Shown: positions 36,816 through 39,391 of the stretch, in pieces
Layout of the letters: each line of letters opens with the position of its first letter
How positions within the stretch are numbered: the stretch's first letter is position 1
Source: Bacillota bacterium
Lineage (GTDB): Bacteria; Bacillota; SHA-98; Ch115
Assembly: GCA_012842565.1 (NCBI GenBank)
Contig: DUSO01000084.1
Span: 1-39,391 of the forward strand
Direction: 5' to 3'
DNA length: 39,391 nucleotides
Notes under the pieces: model-generated
Database searches by the model: none
Seen by the model: the letters and a program-made list of their open reading frames with translations, nothing else
Told to the model about the DNA's origin: nothing
Position numbers and translations under genes: made by a program

Positions 36816-37576
36816 CCGTGCTTGAGCTTGAAAACATCCAGGTGTTTTATGGCCCGGTTCAGGCCCTTCACGGCATCTCGCTCCACGTGGACGAGGGGGA
36901 GATAGTTACCATAATCGGCCCCAACGGAGCCGGCAAGACAACTACACTGAAGACGATCACCGGACTTGTCCGTAGCAGGACCGGGAGCATTAAGTTTCAG
37001 GGAAAGAGGATAGATAGACTCTTGGAGGACCAGATCGTCGGGCAGGGTATTTCCCTGGTCCCCGAGGGGAGGCGCGTCTTCCCCCGTCTCACTGTCCTGG
37101 AAAACCTCGAGATGGGGGCTTATCTGAGGCGGTCGGACCGGGCGGGCATCCAGGCAGACATAAAGCGAATGTATGAGATATTCCCGCGCCTGGAGGAAAG
37201 GAAGGCCCAGCTGGCGGAGACCTTGAGCGGCGGTGAGCAGCAAATGCTTGCCATCGCAAGGGCCCTCATGTCGCGGCCGAAACTCCTGATGCTCGATGAG
37301 CCGTCGATGGGGCTTGCACCCCTTGTTGTCAAAGGCATATTCGAAATCATTCAAAAGATCAACGAGGAAGGCACCACCATTCTCCTGGTTGAGCAGAATG
37401 CGAGGATGGCTCTAAGGGTCGCGGATCGCGGCTACGTCCTTCGCACCGGTGAAATCGTGATGGAGGCGTCGGCGGCCGATCTGATGAAGAACGAGAGTGT
37501 GCGCAGGGCTTACCTCGGAGAAGGCATATATAGTCTGGAGAAAAACAACGGCAGTGTCGCGGGAACCGGTGCGTAG
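36812..37576 (+). CDS. Branched-chain amino acid-type ABC transporter ATP-binding protein (LivF family)
   Basis: IIGPNGAGKTTTLKTITGLVR; LSGGEQQMLAIARALMSRPKLLMLDEPSMGLAPLVV; overlaps the LivG-like gene by 4 nt. Confidence 0.93.
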   Translation: MTVLELENIQVFYGPVQALHGISLHVDEGEIVTIIGPNGAGKTTTLKTITGLVRSRTGSIKFQGKRIDRLLEDQIVGQGISLVPEGRRVFPRLTVLENLEMGAYLRRSDRAGIQADIKRMYEIFPRLEERKAQLAETLSGGEQQMLAIARALMSRPKLLMLDEPSMGLAPLVVKGIFEIIQKINEEGTTILLVEQNARMALRVADRGYVLRTGEIVMEASAADLMKNESVRRAYLGEGIYSLEKNNGSVAGTGA

Positions 37577-37680
37577 GCATATGTCCATGCCTGCCACCGG
37601 GGCGCGTTTGTGCCTGTGCTCAGGGTGTCTCTGGGGACGGCGTCGACGAGGACAATACAGTAATGGGGGGTTCTGTCTAT

Positions 37681-38976
37681 ATGGTAAAAACACTGATCAA
37701 GAATGGCAGGCTGGTCGATCCAGCAAACGGAATTGACGATAACCTGGACGTCTTATGTGTCGACGGCAAGGTAGCCCAGGTGGGCAGGAACATCGAGGTG
37801 AGCGACGCCGAGGTCATAGATGCCAGCGGCAAGGTGGTTGCCCCGGGATTGGTAGATATACACTGTCATCTCAGGATTCCCGGCAACCCGGAGCGCGAAG
37901 ACCTGAAGACCGGCAGCCGGGGAGCCGCTCTGGGAGGATTCACTACCCTGGTCCCGCTTCCCAACACGAGACCGGTCACGGACAACCCCATGGTGGTGGA
38001 GCACGTCCGCAGGCTTGCAGCCCGGGATTCAATCGTCAATATCATCCCGGCGGGGGCGATCACCAAGGGTGAAGAAGGCCAGGAATTAAGTCCGATGGCA
38101 GCTCTAGCTCAGGCAGGGGTGCCAATCTTCTCGGATGACGGGCAGCCGGTGGCTAACGCCGACCTGATGCGGAGGGCCCTGGAATACAGCCAGATTACCG
38201 GCCGCGCGCTCTCCGTCCACAGTGAGGACAAGTCTCTGACGGGCGATGGCGCCATGAATGCCGGGGCCTTGGCCAATAGATTGGGATATCCTGGCATTCC
38301 CAGCTCGGCAGAGACGGTTATGGTCGCTCGGGATATCGTGTTATCCAAGGAGACGGGTGGACACGTCCATGTCTGCCATGTGGGCTACGGGGCAACCGTG
38401 GATATTATACGATTTGCCAAGAGCTGGGGCGCGAATGTGACCGCTGAGGTCACGCCACATCATTTCACCCTCACCGAAGCTGCGGTCGCGGAGAAGGGGA
38501 CCAACGCGAAGATCAACCCGCCGCTGGCCGGGCCCGAGGATGTCGAGGCTATCAAGAAAGGTCTAAAAGACGGGACTATCGATGTGATCATCACGGACCA
38601 TGCTCCTTATACCCCCGAGGAGAAGAGCAGGAGCTTTACGGCGGCTCCCTTTGGCCTGATCGGCTTTGAGACCGCCCTTTCCCTGGTAATCTCTGAACTC
38701 GTTGATACGGGAGTGCTCACCCTGTCGGAGGCTCTGGCAAAGCTTACGATCAACCCATGCCGTATCCTGGTGGGCGTTGATAAGGGCCATCTCAGCGTAG
38801 GGGCGGACGCCGATCTAATTGTGATCGACCTCAACAAGAAGTGGGTGGCGGATCCCGACAAATACCAGTCCAAGAGCAGAAACTGCCCTTACGGCGGCCG
38901 CACGATGAAGGGCAAGGTTGACCTCACCATGGTCGGCGGCAGGATAGTTGTGCGGGATGGGGCGCTGGTAGTATAA
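37681..38976 (+). CDS. pyrC: Dihydroorotase, class I (PyrC-like amidohydrolase; ORF track start 37663)
   Basis: VKTLIKNGRLVDPANGIDDNLDVL; APGLVDIHCHLRIPGNPEREDLKTGSRGAALGGFTTLVPLPNTRPVTDN; VTAEVTPHH; IITDHAPYTPEEK. Confidence 0.88.
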   Translation: MVKTLIKNGRLVDPANGIDDNLDVLCVDGKVAQVGRNIEVSDAEVIDASGKVVAPGLVDIHCHLRIPGNPEREDLKTGSRGAALGGFTTLVPLPNTRPVTDNPMVVEHVRRLAARDSIVNIIPAGAITKGEEGQELSPMAALAQAGVPIFSDDGQPVANADLMRRALEYSQITGRALSVHSEDKSLTGDGAMNAGALANRLGYPGIPSSAETVMVARDIVLSKETGGHVHVCHVGYGATVDIIRFAKSWGANVTAEVTPHHFTLTEAAVAEKGTNAKINPPLAGPEDVEAIKKGLKDGTIDVIITDHAPYTPEEKSRSFTAAPFGLIGFETALSLVISELVDTGVLTLSEALAKLTINPCRILVGVDKGHLSVGADADLIVIDLNKKWVADPDKYQSKSRNCPYGGRTMKGKVDLTMVGGRIVVRDGALVV

Positions 38977-39145
38977 GATGTAGGGCGGGCTGGATACCGG
39001 CCTAAACAGCTTCGGGCCGTGGTGGCGCGCCGGGTCCCAATCCTGTTGCAAGCTAGCGGCATCAATGATGTGGCAGGGGCGTCGATGATCGAAGGCCGGC
39101 ATGCCACCTACCATCGCCTGCGAAAAGGTTGTAAGCTCCTTACCA

Positions 39146-39391
39146 TCAGGGCCGGCTCACGGCCCTTTTCAACTCCGCTACGACCTCTCCTGCGCGGGCG
39201 CTAGCCGCCCGGGCATCTCTCGCCTTTGACACCTGGTCGATGAGGGCGCTCCCCATGATCACGGCGTCGGCGATCCTTGAGGCCTCGCGTGCCTGGTCCG
39301 GCCCTGATATGCCGAAGCCCGCCGCCAGGGGTAGGTCCGTATGGCGTCTCCCCCTTTCAATCAGGGGGGCCAGGCGGTCTGAAAGTGTAGC
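39146..39391 (-). CDS. trpA: Tryptophan synthase alpha chain, C-terminal part (runs off window edge)
   Basis: Minus translation [81 protein letters not shown]. Confidence 0.88.
   Translation of the reverse strand, partial: ATLSDRLAPLIERGRRHTDLPLAAGFGISGPDQAREASRIADAVIMGSALIDQVSKARDARAASARAGEVVAELKRAVSRP
39148..39169 (+). terminator. Putative intrinsic terminator of the pyrC transcript, overlapping the trpA stop codon
   Basis: AGGGCCG-gctca-CGGCCCT-TTTT. Confidence 0.5.

Overview
Bacterial window of about 39.4 kb, probably Firmicutes/Clostridia-like (inferred from gene style, not proven), densely coding on both strands. From left to right it contains: (1) a minus-strand sugar locus with a partial ROK kinase, a Gfo/Idh/MocA oxidoreductase, an RbsABC-type ABC transporter and a ROK repressor; (2) a decayed 5'-nucleotidase remnant next to an Fn3 lipoprotein, and a ferredoxin-type aldo/keto reductase; (3) a complete-looking Tad/Flp pilus operon on the plus strand, headed by a cyclic-di-GMP-I (GEMM) riboswitch plus terminator and a small Flp pilin missing from the ORF track, and carrying a secretin with five BON-like repeats; (4) a DUF192 gene, a Na/Pi symporter, a GlpP-like antiterminator and a chimeric substrate-binding-protein/UROD remnant ORF; (5) a divergent cluster pyrB-pyrK-pyrD-arcC-aspA (minus) and aroM-like, iclR, livKHMGF-like, pyrC (plus); (6) the 3' end of trpA. 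The most interesting hypothesis is that the pyr/arcC/aspA/ABC cluster is a catabolic orotate/dihydroorotate fermentation island. It encodes every step from orotate to fumarate + 2 NH3 + CO2 with ATP formation by carbamate kinase, and it lacks carAB, pyrE and pyrF. All calls come from reading the sequence; no database search was run.
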